This document shows, piece after piece, positions 34,488 to 45,850 of a DNA stretch of 64,000 nt. Positions within the stretch are counted from its first letter, which is position 1, and every line of letters starts with the position of its first letter. A program made the position numbers and the translations under genes. The stretch comes from Cupriavidus pauculus (lineage in GTDB: Bacteria; Pseudomonadota; Gammaproteobacteria; Burkholderiales; Burkholderiaceae), in assembly GCF_003854935.1 (NCBI RefSeq), contig NZ_CP033969.1, forward strand, positions 868,001 through 932,000. Direction: 5' to 3'. The notes beneath the pieces were generated by a model, which was not told the origin of the DNA, did not search any database, and saw only the letters and a program-made list of their open reading frames with translations.

Positions 34488-36725
34488 ATGAAGCGAGGCA
34501 CCTGGGCACTGGCGGGCGTGCTGCTGCTGTGGGCGGCGGTGGCCCAGGCCGTGCCCACGTTCCGCGAGGTGCGCGGCAACTGGCGCAGCGCGGACATCGT
34601 CGTGACCGACCGGCACGGGCAGCCCGTGGCACGCGTGCGCGACGACTTCCAGGCACGGCGCGGCGACTGGGTGACGCTGGCCGATACATCGCCCGCGCTG
34701 CGCACCGCCATCGTGCTGTCCGAGGACCGGCGCTTCTACGCGCACAGCGGCGTGGACTGGCAGGGCGTGGCCGCTGCGGCGTGGGCCAACCTCTGGAACA
34801 CGCGCACGCGCGGCGCGTCGACGCTGACGATGCAGTTGGCCGGGCTGCTCGACGACGACCTGCGCGCCCGTGGCGGGCGCAGCTTCGGGCAGAAGGTGGG
34901 GCAGGCCATCAGTGCGTCGTCGCTGGAACGCGGCTGGAGCAAGGACCAGATCCTCGAAGCCTATCTGAACCTCGTGCCGTACCGCGGCGAACTGGTGGGG
35001 CTGTCGGCGATGTCGCAGACGCTGTTCGGCAAGGTGCCGAGCGGTCTCGATGCCCGCGAGTCGGCGGTGGCCGTGGCGCTGGTGCGCAGTCCGAATGCGT
35101 CGGCGCAGCAGGTGGCCCGCCGGGCATGCGGCATCCTGCGCGAGATGCGGCAGCCGCGCGAGTGCGACGGGCTCGACGGCTTCACCGCGCTGGTGCTGGC
35201 GAAGTCGACCCGGGCGGGCGCCGACAGCATGCACGCGCGCCGCGACGCCAACCTTGCGCCGCATCTGGCACGGCTGCTGGTGACGCGCGCCCGGGCGGCC
35301 GCGCCGGCTGGCACGGCCCCGCCGGCGCGCATCGTGTCGACGTTGGACGCGGCCATGCAGCGCGTGGCCGCCGACAGCCTGGCGCGCCACCTGCGCGAAC
35401 TGGCCGGGCGCAATGTCGAGGACGGCGCCGTGGTGGTCATCGACAACGCCAGTGGCGACGTGGTGGCCTATGTCGGCTCGTCGGGCGCGCTGTCGGCGGC
35501 GGCGGAAGTGGACCACGCGGCGGCACTGCGGCAGGCCGGATCGACGCTGAAACCGTTTCTCTACGAGCAGGCGATTGAGGAGCGGCGGCTGACGGCGGCG
35601 TCGCTGCTGGACGACCGGCCGGTGAACCTGCCCACCGGCGGCGGCCTCTACATTCCGCAGAACTACGATCATCGCTACGCGGGCTGGGTCAGCCTGCGCG
35701 CGGCGTTGGGGTCGTCGCTGAACGTGCCGGCCGTGCGCACGCTCGTGATGGTCACGCCGCACCGCTTTCATCGGCGGCTGGTGTCGCTGGGCCTGCCGCT
35801 GACGCAGTCGGGCGACTACTACGGCTACAGCCTCGCGCTGGGCAGCGCCGATGTGTCGCTGCTGTCGCTGACCAACGCTTATCGCAGTTTCGCCAATGCG
35901 GGCACTTATGCACCGCCGCGCATGGCGATGGATGCGCCGCGGCCGGCGTCGCGCGCGGTGATGTCGCCGGCGGCGGCGTACGTAATTGGCGACGTGCTGG
36001 CCGATCGCCATGCCCGGGCGCGGACGTTCGGGCTCGACAGTCCGCTGACCACGCGCTTCTGGACCGCCGTGAAGACCGGCACCAGCAAGGACATGCGCGA
36101 CAACTGGTGCGTCGGCTGGTCGCAGCGGTACACGGTAGGCGTGTGGGTCGGCAACGCCAGCGGCGCGGCCATGCACGACGTGTCGGGCGTCTCTGGCGCG
36201 GCGCCGGTGTGGCACGAGGTCATGGAGGCGCTGCATCGCGGCACGCCGAGCCGGGCGCCGGCCATGCCCGGTGGCGTGGAGCGCATCACGCTGCAGTTCG
36301 AGGACGGCCTGGAGCCGGCGCGCGAGGAAGTGTTCCTGGCCGGCACGACGATGCAGCGCGTGGGCGTGGGCAAGCCCGGCAAGTCGCAGGGCACGCCAGC
36401 CATCGCCAGCCCCGCCGACGGGACGATCTTCGCGCTTGATCCCGACATTCCGCCGGCGGCGCAGCGCGTGTGGTTCCACGCCGACGGGCTGACCGGCCAG
36501 ACCGCCGACGCCGTGAGCTGGCGCCTGAACGGCCAGCCGCTGGGCAAGGGCGGGCAGGTGGCGTGGCTGCCGTGGCCTGGGCGCCATCGCGTGGCGCTGG
36601 TGGACGCGCGCGGGCAGGTGGTGCACGAGATCGGCATCGAGGTGCGCGGCGCCACGGTGCGCGACGGGGTGGCGCCGAAGGCGGCCGTGCAGAAGGTGTC
36701 GGCGCCGCGCGCGCCGGTGCGCTGA
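34488..36725 (+). CDS. pbpC: Penicillin-binding protein 1C
   Basis: The 745-aa bifunctional peptidoglycan synthase has an N-terminal membrane anchor (1-21). Its glycosyltransferase domain has catalytic E79 in LSEDRRFYAHSGVD and a second motif GASTLTMQLAGLL. The transpeptidase domain carries S352 in STLK, SLN (SSLNVPAVRT) and K529-T-G. The C-terminus is a BiPBP_C domain (about 650-735). It follows the YhhN gene after 9 bp and is probably co-transcribed with the A2M gene. The pairing suggests repair of cell wall at sites of protease attack. Confidence 0.93.
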   Translation: MKRGTWALAGVLLLWAAVAQAVPTFREVRGNWRSADIVVTDRHGQPVARVRDDFQARRGDWVTLADTSPALRTAIVLSEDRRFYAHSGVDWQGVAAAAWANLWNTRTRGASTLTMQLAGLLDDDLRARGGRSFGQKVGQAISASSLERGWSKDQILEAYLNLVPYRGELVGLSAMSQTLFGKVPSGLDARESAVAVALVRSPNASAQQVARRACGILREMRQPRECDGLDGFTALVLAKSTRAGADSMHARRDANLAPHLARLLVTRARAAAPAGTAPPARIVSTLDAAMQRVAADSLARHLRELAGRNVEDGAVVVIDNASGDVVAYVGSSGALSAAAEVDHAAALRQAGSTLKPFLYEQAIEERRLTAASLLDDRPVNLPTGGGLYIPQNYDHRYAGWVSLRAALGSSLNVPAVRTLVMVTPHRFHRRLVSLGLPLTQSGDYYGYSLALGSADVSLLSLTNAYRSFANAGTYAPPRMAMDAPRPASRAVMSPAAAYVIGDVLADRHARARTFGLDSPLTTRFWTAVKTGTSKDMRDNWCVGWSQRYTVGVWVGNASGAAMHDVSGVSGAAPVWHEVMEALHRGTPSRAPAMPGGVERITLQFEDGLEPAREEVFLAGTTMQRVGVGKPGKSQGTPAIASPADGTIFALDPDIPPAAQRVWFHADGLTGQTADAVSWRLNGQPLGKGGQVAWLPWPGRHRVALVDARGQVVHEIGIEVRGATVRDGVAPKAAVQKVSAPRAPVR

Positions 36726-36770
36726 GCGGTGCGCGACAATGGCGCTTCCAATCGCTCACGTCCGACGCCC

Positions 36771-37730
36771 ATGACTGCCCAGTTGCCAACCCTCGATGCC
36801 GCCTCCACGGCGGCCCGCCTGCCGTATCCCGAACTGGCTCTGGCCATTGCGTCGATGCTCGGCGAACTGCGCGACGGCACGGCCATGGCGCCGCCGCGCA
36901 TCGCACTGCCGGTGGGCGACGCCGCGCAGGGGCAGGGCACGCTGCTGGTGATGCCGGCCTGCAACCGCGACATCGTGATGACCAAGAACATCACGGTCCA
37001 TCCGGACAACCCGTCGCGTGGCCTGCCCAACATCCTGGGCGAAGTGCTGGTGGCCGACGCCCATACCGGCCAGCGCGTGGCGATGCTGGACGGCCCGACC
37101 GTCACGGGCCGGCGCACCGCCGCCGTGTCGCTGCTGGCCGCGCAGTCGTTCGCGCCGGATCCCGCCGGCGAACTGCTGATCGTCGGCGCCGGCGTGCAGG
37201 CGCAAACCCATCTGGAAGCGTTCATCGCCGGGCTGCCGGTGCGCAAGGTCTGGCTGCAATCGCGCACGCGCGACAAGGCCGAGGCGCTGGCCGCGCAGGC
37301 CCGGCTGCTGGGCGTGGCTGCCGAGGTCGTGGACGGTGTGGCCGCCGTGCTGCCGCGTGTGTCGATGGTCGTCACGGTGACGTCGAGCCGGTCGCCGGTG
37401 CTGCCGGACCTCGATAGCGGGTTGTGGAGCGATCGGCACTTCGTGGCCGCCGTGGGCGCGTTCCGGCCCGACATGTGCGAGCTGCCGCCGCAGTTGTGTC
37501 GCACCGCTTCGGCCGCCGGCCGGCTGCTTGCGGACACGCTGTTCGGCATCGAGGACGAGGCGGGCGACCTGCTGCAGGCCGGCATCGACTGGCAGACCGT
37601 GCAGCCGTTCGAGACCGCCATCCTGCAGGCCGACGCGCTGCGGGCGCGCGCCGGCAGTCCGCTGGTGTTCAAGAGCGTCGGCTATGCGCTCTGGGACCTC
37701 GCCGCCTGCATCCTCGCCAGCGGCAGGTGA
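36771..37730 (+). CDS. Ornithine cyclodeaminase / mu-crystallin family reductase (delta1-pyrroline/piperideine-2-carboxylate reductase type)
   Basis: The 319-aa protein has the OCD-type Rossmann fold: the nucleotide-binding loop LLIVGAGVQAQTHLEAF (142-158) and the SRTRDKAEALA stretch after it, plus the MTKNITVHPDNPSRGLPNILG substrate block. Close families reduce cyclic imino acids in lysine or hydroxyproline degradation, or act as ketimine reductases; the exact substrate is not readable. The ATG at 36771 fits family length, although no good ribosome-binding site is seen and an upstream GTG (36729) is possible. A terminator follows at 37791. Confidence 0.78.
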   Translation: MTAQLPTLDAASTAARLPYPELALAIASMLGELRDGTAMAPPRIALPVGDAAQGQGTLLVMPACNRDIVMTKNITVHPDNPSRGLPNILGEVLVADAHTGQRVAMLDGPTVTGRRTAAVSLLAAQSFAPDPAGELLIVGAGVQAQTHLEAFIAGLPVRKVWLQSRTRDKAEALAAQARLLGVAAEVVDGVAAVLPRVSMVVTVTSSRSPVLPDLDSGLWSDRHFVAAVGAFRPDMCELPPQLCRTASAAGRLLADTLFGIEDEAGDLLQAGIDWQTVQPFETAILQADALRARAGSPLVFKSVGYALWDLAACILASGR

Positions 37731-37790
37731 CGCCCAACCGGCTTTCGGACCATTCCGAACGGGTGTTTCAGCGCCGGCTATCCGGCAACA

Positions 37791-37815
37791 AAACCACTCC
37801 CGGCGAGTGGTTTTT
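37791..37815 (+). terminator. Rho-independent terminator after the reductase gene
   Basis: A 9-bp stem AAACCACTC / GAGTGGTTT with loop CCGGC runs into TTTTT. It lies 60 bp after the stop codon and separates this gene from ompW. Confidence 0.92.
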
Positions 37816-37865
37816 CATTTGTGAAACGCGACCGTTGCGCCGGCGCGTCGTTTTGCATGCAAATT

Positions 37866-37899
37866 GGCGAAATTCATTCGCCATCTTTTGGGTTAACCC
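37866..37899 (+). promoter_or_regulatory. Inverted repeats in the ompW upstream region
   Basis: Two dyads lie together: GGCGAA-ATTCA-TTCGCC (37866-37882) and the palindrome GGGTTAACCC (37890-37899), which includes a GTTAAC site. A possible -10 TATCAT lies at 37920-37925. They are candidate operator sites for ompW. The rest of the 288-bp gap shows nothing further. Confidence 0.35.
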
Positions 37900-38018
37900 T
37901 GCCTTTAGGGCATTTCTTCTATCATCGCGTCCCGTGTTTGAAACAGTCCGAGAGAGCCAGGCAGGATAATTGCCGCCTGCAGTGGTGGTATTCCAAAGAG
38001 GATGGAGTAAGAGGAACA

Positions 38019-38747
38019 ATGAAAAAGATCTATAAGAAGATGCTGATGGCGGGCGCCGCCATGGCACTGGCTGGCGCCGCACAGGCCCAGTCCGCGGGCA
38101 GCAACATCGTGAGCCTGGGGTGGATGCGGGTGATGCCCACCGGCGATTCGCAATTCCTGACGATCGACTCGATCGCGGGCCGCCCCACCGGCGGCGTGCA
38201 GCGTCCCAACACGGGCGCGTCGATCGACACGGCCGACACGGCCGGCCTGACGTTCGCGCATTTCTTCACCGACAACATCTCGGCCGAGTTCGTGCTGGGC
38301 ATTCCGCCGAAGCACGACGTGAGCGGCGACCGCGACTACGCCAAGTACGGCAAGCTGGGCGAAGTGCGTCAGTGGAGCCCGGCCATCGTCGCCAAGTGGC
38401 ATTTCTTCGACGCCAAGACCAAGTTCCGCCCGTACGTGGGCATCGGCGTGAACTACACGTGGTTCACGAGCGAAACCGTGACCAACCAGGGCTTTGTGAA
38501 CGCGGAATTCGCGCCGGGCGCACGGATGTCGGCCACGGCCAGCTCGTCGTGGAACCCGGTGTTCAACGTCGGCGCCAACTACGCCATCAACGAGAAGTGG
38601 TTCGTCGGTTTCTCGGTGTCGTACGTGCCGATCTCCAGCACGGCCCACTTCACGACCACGCTGCCGAACGGCGCCAAGGTCGAATCGCACACCAAGATCA
38701 AGATCGATCCGGTGGTCACGTTCCTGAACGTCGGCTACAAGTTCTGA
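38019..38747 (+). CDS. ompW: OmpW-family outer membrane protein
   Basis: The 242-aa protein has a signal peptide (1-24, ending AAQAQ), then an eight-stranded barrel with the OmpW features SNIVSLGWMRVMP, GLTFAHFFTDNISAEFVLGIPPKHD and a C-terminal Phe (VGYKF). OmpW forms a narrow hydrophobic channel. The AAGAGGAACA ribosome-binding site is strong, and a terminator follows 24 bp after the stop, so the gene is monocistronic. Confidence 0.94.
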   Translation: MKKIYKKMLMAGAAMALAGAAQAQSAGSNIVSLGWMRVMPTGDSQFLTIDSIAGRPTGGVQRPNTGASIDTADTAGLTFAHFFTDNISAEFVLGIPPKHDVSGDRDYAKYGKLGEVRQWSPAIVAKWHFFDAKTKFRPYVGIGVNYTWFTSETVTNQGFVNAEFAPGARMSATASSSWNPVFNVGANYAINEKWFVGFSVSYVPISSTAHFTTTLPNGAKVESHTKIKIDPVVTFLNVGYKF

Positions 38748-38770
38748 TCCCGGCCGGGACCAGAAACAGG

Positions 38771-38796
38771 AAGGGCACCCTCGGGTGCCCTTTTTT
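38771..38796 (+). terminator. Rho-independent terminator of ompW
   Basis: A 9-bp stem AAGGGCACC / GGTGCCCTT with loop CTCG is followed by T residues. It lies between ompW and the end of the opposite-strand copZ gene, whose stop it abuts. Confidence 0.92.
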
Positions 38797-38996
38797 CATG
38801 CCGCCGACTTGACCGGGTAGCCGGCTGTCTCGATGGCCTGTTGCAGCGCGTGGCGGTCGGCCGCCGATTCGACCTTGACCGACTGCGACGGCACGTCGGC
38901 CGAAACCTGTGCGGCCGGGTCCACCGCCTGCACCGCGCGCGTGATGGCGCCGACGCAGTGATTGCAGGACATGCCTTCGACCTGGAACTGGATCAT
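38796..38996 (-). CDS. copZ: Copper chaperone, HMA domain (CopZ-like)
   Basis: The 66-aa cytosolic protein is a single heavy-metal-associated domain with the Cu(I) motif GMSCNHC (C11, C14). It shuttles Cu(I) to the CopA ATPase encoded divergently. The ATG at 38996 has an AAGGAG ribosome-binding site. A MerR-type promoter with a 19-bp spacer lies upstream, so expression should be copper-induced through CueR. Confidence 0.93.
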   Translation of the reverse strand: MIQFQVEGMSCNHCVGAITRAVQAVDPAAQVSADVPSQSVKVESAADRHALQQAIETAGYPVKSAA

Positions 38997-39043
38997 CGTG
39001 TGACTCCTTGGTGACGTGGATAGGGAAGAAGGTAACGCAACGG

Positions 39044-39074
39044 AGTATGAACCTTCCCACCGTGGGAAGCGCAA
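39044..39074 (-). promoter_or_regulatory. CueR-type promoter of copZ
   Basis: On the minus strand, -35 TTGCGC (39069-39074) and -10 CATACT (39044-39049) are separated by exactly 19 bp, the stretched spacing typical of MerR-family promoters. The spacer holds the dyad CTTCCCAC-GGTGGGAAG, close to the CueR consensus. Copper-bound CueR would untwist this DNA to activate copZ. Confidence 0.8.
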
Positions 39075-39099
39075 GCCCGCCGTCGTCCCGCCGTGCACC

Positions 39100-39130
39100 T
39101 TGACCTTCCAATGATGGTAAGGTCCAGAGT
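39100..39130 (+). promoter_or_regulatory. CueR-type promoter of copA-cueR
   Basis: A -35 TTGACC (39100-39105) and a weak -10 CAGAGT (39125-39130) are 19 bp apart. The spacer carries ACCTTCC (39103-39109) and GTAAGGT (39117-39123), an inverted repeat with one mismatch. This is the classical CueR/MerR arrangement and lies 40 bp before copA. Confidence 0.8.
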
Positions 39131-39169
39131 GCATGCATCGCGCCCCGCGCCCTTGCCAAACCCGCTTCC

Positions 39170-41619
<2,450 letters not shown>

Positions 41620-41623
<4 letters not shown>

Positions 41624-42027
41624 ATATCGGCGAAGCGGCGGACGCCTCGGGCGTGTCCGCGAAGATGATCCGGCACTACGAATCGATCGGGCTGGTGGCG
41701 GCGCCGCCGCGCACCGAGGGCGGCTACCGGCGCTACGACGACCGGGCGGTGCACACCTTGCGCTTCGTGCGGCGCGCCCGTAATCTCGGCTTCTCGCTCG
41801 ACGAGATCCGCAACCTGCTGTCGCTCTGGCAGGACCGCGGCCGGGCCAGCGCGGACGTGAAGGCGCTGACGCTGCGGCACGTGGCGGACCTGGAAGTGAA
41901 GATTGCCGAACTGGCCGCGATGCGCGACACGCTGCGCGCGCTGGCCGAGGCGTGCAGCGGCGACGACCGGCCCGACTGCCCGATCCTGTCGGACATGGCG
42001 TCGGACTGTCCGTCCTGCCACCGCTAG
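41620..42027 (+). CDS. cueR: Copper-responsive MerR-family regulator CueR
   Basis: The 135-aa activator has the MerR helix-turn-helix ([25 protein letters not shown]), a dimerisation helix, and the metal loop with C112 and C120 ([13 protein letters not shown]) plus S77, the residues that mark Cu(I)/Ag(I)/Au(I)-sensing CueR rather than divalent sensors. The start overlaps the copA stop by 4 bp. It should control its own operon and the divergent copZ promoter. Confidence 0.95.
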
Positions 42028-42098
42028 GCCGCGCCAGCCCGCACCGGCACCTTGCCTTACCCCGCACCGCAAGCAGGGACCACGAGGAGACCCCCGGC

Positions 42099-43010
42099 AT
42101 GGATCAACCTGTGATGGCCACGCACCCGTCCGATACCGCCCCGGCCGCGCCCGCCGCCGTGGAGTCGCGCCAGCGCATGCGCGACGGCACCGAACTGCTG
42201 CTGCGCACCTGGCTGCCCGATCCGCAGCGCTATCCGGCGCCGCTCGGTACGGTGCTGCTGGTGCACGGACTGGCCGAGCACAGCGGGCGCTACGCCCACG
42301 TGGCGGCGGCGCTGCTGGCGCTGGGCCTGCGCGTGCGCGCCTACGACCATCGCGGCCATGGCGCCAGCGGCGGCCCGCGCATGGTGGTGCCGGGCCCGGA
42401 CAGCTATCTCGACGATCTGGCTGAAATCCACGACGCGGCGGTGCGGCAGTGGCACGAATTGCCGATCCTGCTGGGCCACAGCATGGGCGGGCTGGTGGCG
42501 GCACGCTTTGCCACGGCGCGCGTGCGGCCGATCCGGGCGCTGATCCTCTCGTCGCCGGCGCTGGCGCTGAAGATTTCCAATAGTATGCTCACGATGCATC
42601 GTGTTTTGCTGGCGTTGGCGCCAAATATTCGTGTGCCGAATCCCATCGACGCACGGCTGCTGTCGCACGACGTGGAAGTGGCGCGCGCCTATCGCACCGA
42701 CCCGGTCGTGCAGGGCACGATCAGCGCCTGCGTGCTGGAGTCGATGATCTGCGGCATGGCGCAGGCCCAGGCCGACGCGCCACGGCTGGAGGCGCCGATG
42801 CTGATGCTGGTGGGCGGCGCGGACCGCATCGTCGACCCGCAGGGCAGCCGCACCTTCTTTGCCAGCACGCCCGAGGACCTGCGCGAGATGGTCTGGTTCG
42901 ACACCGGCTACCACGAGATATTCAATGAGGCCGAGCCGCTGCGTGGTGAGGTGCTTGCGGCACTGACCGACTGGCTGCGGCGCCACCTGGAGGCTCCGGC
43001 AAAGCCCTGA
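42099..43010 (+). CDS. Alpha/beta hydrolase, monoacylglycerol-lipase-like
   Basis: The 303-aa protein has the Hydrolase_4 fold: LLVHGLAEHSGRYAHVA (oxyanion region), YDHRGHGAS, nucleophile elbow GHSMGG and LVGGADRIVDPQGSR with the acid residue; the catalytic His is in DTGYHEIFNE. This pattern is typical of monoacylglycerol lipases and lysophospholipases. The ATG at 42099 follows a GAGGAGA site. It stands 71 bp after cueR with no obvious link to copper. A short AT-richer patch near 42580-42640 does not disturb the frame. Confidence 0.87.
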   Translation: MDQPVMATHPSDTAPAAPAAVESRQRMRDGTELLLRTWLPDPQRYPAPLGTVLLVHGLAEHSGRYAHVAAALLALGLRVRAYDHRGHGASGGPRMVVPGPDSYLDDLAEIHDAAVRQWHELPILLGHSMGGLVAARFATARVRPIRALILSSPALALKISNSMLTMHRVLLALAPNIRVPNPIDARLLSHDVEVARAYRTDPVVQGTISACVLESMICGMAQAQADAPRLEAPMLMLVGGADRIVDPQGSRTFFASTPEDLREMVWFDTGYHEIFNEAEPLRGEVLAALTDWLRRHLEAPAKP

Positions 43011-43099
43011 CGACAGCGGCGCGCCAGACGTGCGATGATGCCCGGCATTCCAACAAGAAAAATCCGAGGCCCTCAGGGCCGGCAAAGGAAGCTAGGGAC

Positions 43100-44767
43100 A
43101 TGGAGACGTACGACTACATCATCGTGGGCGGAGGCTCGGCCGGCTGCGTGCTGGCCAACCGCCTGACGCAGGACGCCGATGTCAACGTGCTGCTGCTGGA
43201 AGCGGGCGGCAAGGACGACTACCACTGGATCCACATCCCGGTCGGCTATCTCTACTGCATTGGCAATCCGCGCACCGACTGGCTCTACCGCACGGTCGAG
43301 GAAGCGGGCCTGAACGGCCGCTCGCTGGGCTACCCGCGCGGGCGCGTGCTGGGCGGGTGCTCGTCGATCAACGGCATGATCTACATGCGCGGCCAGCGCG
43401 AGGACTACGACGACTGGGCGCGCATTGCCGGTGACGACGGCTGGCGCTGGGACAACGTGCTGCCGCTGTTCAAGCGCAGCGAGGACCACTACCGCGGCGC
43501 CAACGCGTACCACGGCGCGGGCGGCGAATGGCGCGTGGAGGCGCAGCGGCTGCGCTGGGACATCCTGGAGCGCTTCATCGACGCCGCCGAGCAGGCCGGC
43601 ATTCCGCGCACCGACGACTTCAACCGGGGCGACAACTTCGGCGTGGGCTATTTCGAGGTGAACCAGCGGCGCGGCATCCGCTGGAACACGGCCAAGGCGT
43701 TCCTGCGCAAGGCTGCCGAGCGGCCCAACCTGACCATCGTGACCGGCGCGCAGGTCAGCGGGCTGGTGTTCGACACGCCCGACGGCCGCCGCTGCACCGG
43801 CGTGCAGTACGTGGGCGGCGGCCAGCCGCTGGAGGCGCGCGCCACCGAGGAAGTCATCCTGGCGGCCGGCGCCATCAATTCGCCGCAGTTGCTGGAGCTG
43901 TCCGGCATCGGCCAGCCCGAGCGGCTGCAGGCGCTGGGCATCCGCGTGCGCCATGCGCTGCGCGGCGTCGGCGAGAACCTGCAGGACCACCTGCAGCTGC
44001 GCACCGTGGTCAAGGTGCAGGGCGTGCGGACGCTGAACACGCGCGCGTCGAAGTGGTGGGGCAAGCTCGGCATCGGGCTGCAGTACGCGTTCAACCAGAG
44101 CGGGCCGATGAGCATGGCGCCGTCGCAGCTTGGCGCGTTCGCGCGCAGCGACGAGGGCCAGGCGCGTCCCAATGTCGAATATCACGTGCAGCCGCTGTCG
44201 CTGGACAAGTTCGGCGATCCGCTGCACGCGTTCAACGCGTTCACGGCCAGCGTCTGCAACCTGCGGCCCACGTCGCGCGGCAGTGTCCATATCGACGATG
44301 CCGACTTCCGGCGCGCGCCACGCATCGCGCCGAACTACCTGTCCACGGACGCGGACCGCAAGGTCGCGGCCGACTCGATCCGGCTCACGCGGCGCATCGT
44401 CGCCTCGCCGGCGCTGGCGCCGTACCAGCCGTCCGAATGGCTGCCCGGCGCCGCGTTCCAGACCGACGAGCAGCTGGCCGAGGCGGCCGGCGCGATCGGC
44501 ACGACGATCTTCCACCCGGTGGGCACCTGCCGCATGGGGGCCGCCGATGACGCCGACGCAGTGGTCGACAGCCGCCTGCGCGTGCGCGGCATTGCCGGGC
44601 TGCGCGTGGTGGATGCGTCGGTCATGCCGCTGATCACGTCGGGCAATACCAACTCGCCCACGATCATGATCGCGGAGCGCGCCAGCGACATGATTCGCGC
44701 CGACCGCAAGGCGCGCGCGAGCGGTGCAGCAAATGCGCCCGAAATCGTCGCGCCGGTGTCGGCATAG
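43100..44767 (+). CDS. GMC-family FAD oxidoreductase (choline/alcohol dehydrogenase-like)
   Basis: The 555-aa flavoprotein shows the GMC features: FAD motif YDYIIVGGGSAGCVLANRL (4-22), signature 1 near GRVLGGCSSINGMIYMRGQ, signature 2 AGAINSPQLLELSGIG, and the C-terminal FHPVGTCRMG with catalytic His and a downstream Asn (GNTNSPTIMIAERASDMI). The substrate is an alcohol of unknown identity. A GGAAGC site precedes the ATG. It begins 89 bp after the hydrolase and could share its transcript. Confidence 0.9.
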   Translation: METYDYIIVGGGSAGCVLANRLTQDADVNVLLLEAGGKDDYHWIHIPVGYLYCIGNPRTDWLYRTVEEAGLNGRSLGYPRGRVLGGCSSINGMIYMRGQREDYDDWARIAGDDGWRWDNVLPLFKRSEDHYRGANAYHGAGGEWRVEAQRLRWDILERFIDAAEQAGIPRTDDFNRGDNFGVGYFEVNQRRGIRWNTAKAFLRKAAERPNLTIVTGAQVSGLVFDTPDGRRCTGVQYVGGGQPLEARATEEVILAAGAINSPQLLELSGIGQPERLQALGIRVRHALRGVGENLQDHLQLRTVVKVQGVRTLNTRASKWWGKLGIGLQYAFNQSGPMSMAPSQLGAFARSDEGQARPNVEYHVQPLSLDKFGDPLHAFNAFTASVCNLRPTSRGSVHIDDADFRRAPRIAPNYLSTDADRKVAADSIRLTRRIVASPALAPYQPSEWLPGAAFQTDEQLAEAAGAIGTTIFHPVGTCRMGAADDADAVVDSRLRVRGIAGLRVVDASVMPLITSGNTNSPTIMIAERASDMIRADRKARASGAANAPEIVAPVSA

Positions 44768-45076
44768 GGGTCTTCCACGATACCCGGCGCAAGGCAGCGC
44801 GGGGGGCGTCGGTGCGGCTCCGCACACCGGATTCGCGCGGCATCGGGAATGTATTAAGCCTAGTGCAAACCCCGATGTTTTGCGACGCAGCAGGCGCACA
44901 CAATAGTCGCCGGTATACGGTGCCGCCACCTTCACTTGGCGCACCGGCCGACACGGCAGCCGCACCGTTCCCACACACCTATAACGCGGCAACCATGGCG
45001 ACAAAGCGCCGGAGTTCGAACCATTGTCAGTAGCCGGGCACAACCCGGCATGCAGCAAGAGGGCGGGCAGGAGACT
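44768..45076 (+). promoter_or_regulatory. Intergenic region before the first HAAT operon
   Basis: A 309-bp stretch without a gene. It contains a hairpin GTGCGG-CT-CCGCAC (44812-44825) without a T-tract, and a GTATAC site at 44913-44918 set in near-dyad sequence (CCGGTATACGG). The promoter of the livG-led operon must lie here, but I could not assign it. Confidence 0.4.
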
Positions 45077-45850
45077 ATGACTCAGGAAATCATCCTGGAA
45101 ACGAAGAACCTCACGAAGGAATTCAAGGGGTTCACGGCGGTGAGCGACGTCAACCTGCGCGTGCGTCGCGGCTCGATCCATGCACTGATCGGGCCCAACG
45201 GCGCGGGCAAGACCACCTGCTTCAACCTGCTGACCAAATTCCTGGAGCCCACCACGGGCACCATCCTTTTCAACGGCGTCGACATCACGCGCGAGAAGCC
45301 CGCGCAGATTGCCCGGCGCGGCGTGATCCGCTCGTTCCAGATCTCCGCCGTGTTCCCGCACCTGACCGTGCGCGAGAACGTGCGCATCGGGCTGCAGCGC
45401 CAGCTGGGCACCGCGTTCCAGTTCTGGCGCAGCGAGCGGTCGCTGGACGTGCTCGACGCGCGCGCCATGGAGCTGCTGGACCAGGTGGGCCTGACCGAAT
45501 TCGCCGAGACCACCACCGTCAACCTGCCGTACGGCCGCAAGCGCGCGCTGGAGATTGCCACCACGCTGGCGATGGAGCCCGAGCTGATGCTGCTGGACGA
45601 GCCCACGCAGGGCATGGGCCACGAGGACGTGGACCGCGTGACGCAGCTCATCAAGAAGGTATCGGCCGGGCGCACCATCCTGATGGTCGAGCACAACATG
45701 AACGTGGTGTCGTCGATTGCCGACACCATCACGGTGCTCCAGCGCGGCGCCATCCTGGCAGAGGGGCCGTACGCCGACGTGTCGAAGGACCCGCGTGTGA
45801 TGGAAGCCTACATGGGCACCGTCGACGCCGAACTGCAGGGAGCGCACTGA
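45077..45850 (+). CDS. livG: HAAT-type ABC transporter ATPase LivG
   Basis: The 257-aa ATPase has Walker A GPNGAGKTT, Q-loop FQISAVFPHLT, a signature replaced by LPYGRKRALEIA as usual for LivG, Walker B LMLLDEPTQGM and the switch His in EHNM. It powers uptake of an amino acid or amide with the LivF, LivH, LivM and binding-protein products encoded next. A GGCAGGAG site precedes the ATG. Its stop overlaps the livF start (ATGA-type, 1 bp). Confidence 0.92.
   Translation: MTQEIILETKNLTKEFKGFTAVSDVNLRVRRGSIHALIGPNGAGKTTCFNLLTKFLEPTTGTILFNGVDITREKPAQIARRGVIRSFQISAVFPHLTVRENVRIGLQRQLGTAFQFWRSERSLDVLDARAMELLDQVGLTEFAETTTVNLPYGRKRALEIATTLAMEPELMLLDEPTQGMGHEDVDRVTQLIKKVSAGRTILMVEHNMNVVSSIADTITVLQRGAILAEGPYADVSKDPRVMEAYMGTVDAELQGAH

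Noticed and set aside
33606-36626. 1006-aa minus-strand frame across the YhhN and pbpC genes
   Set aside because: PbpC catalytic motifs are clear on the plus strand; the antisense frame is compositional.
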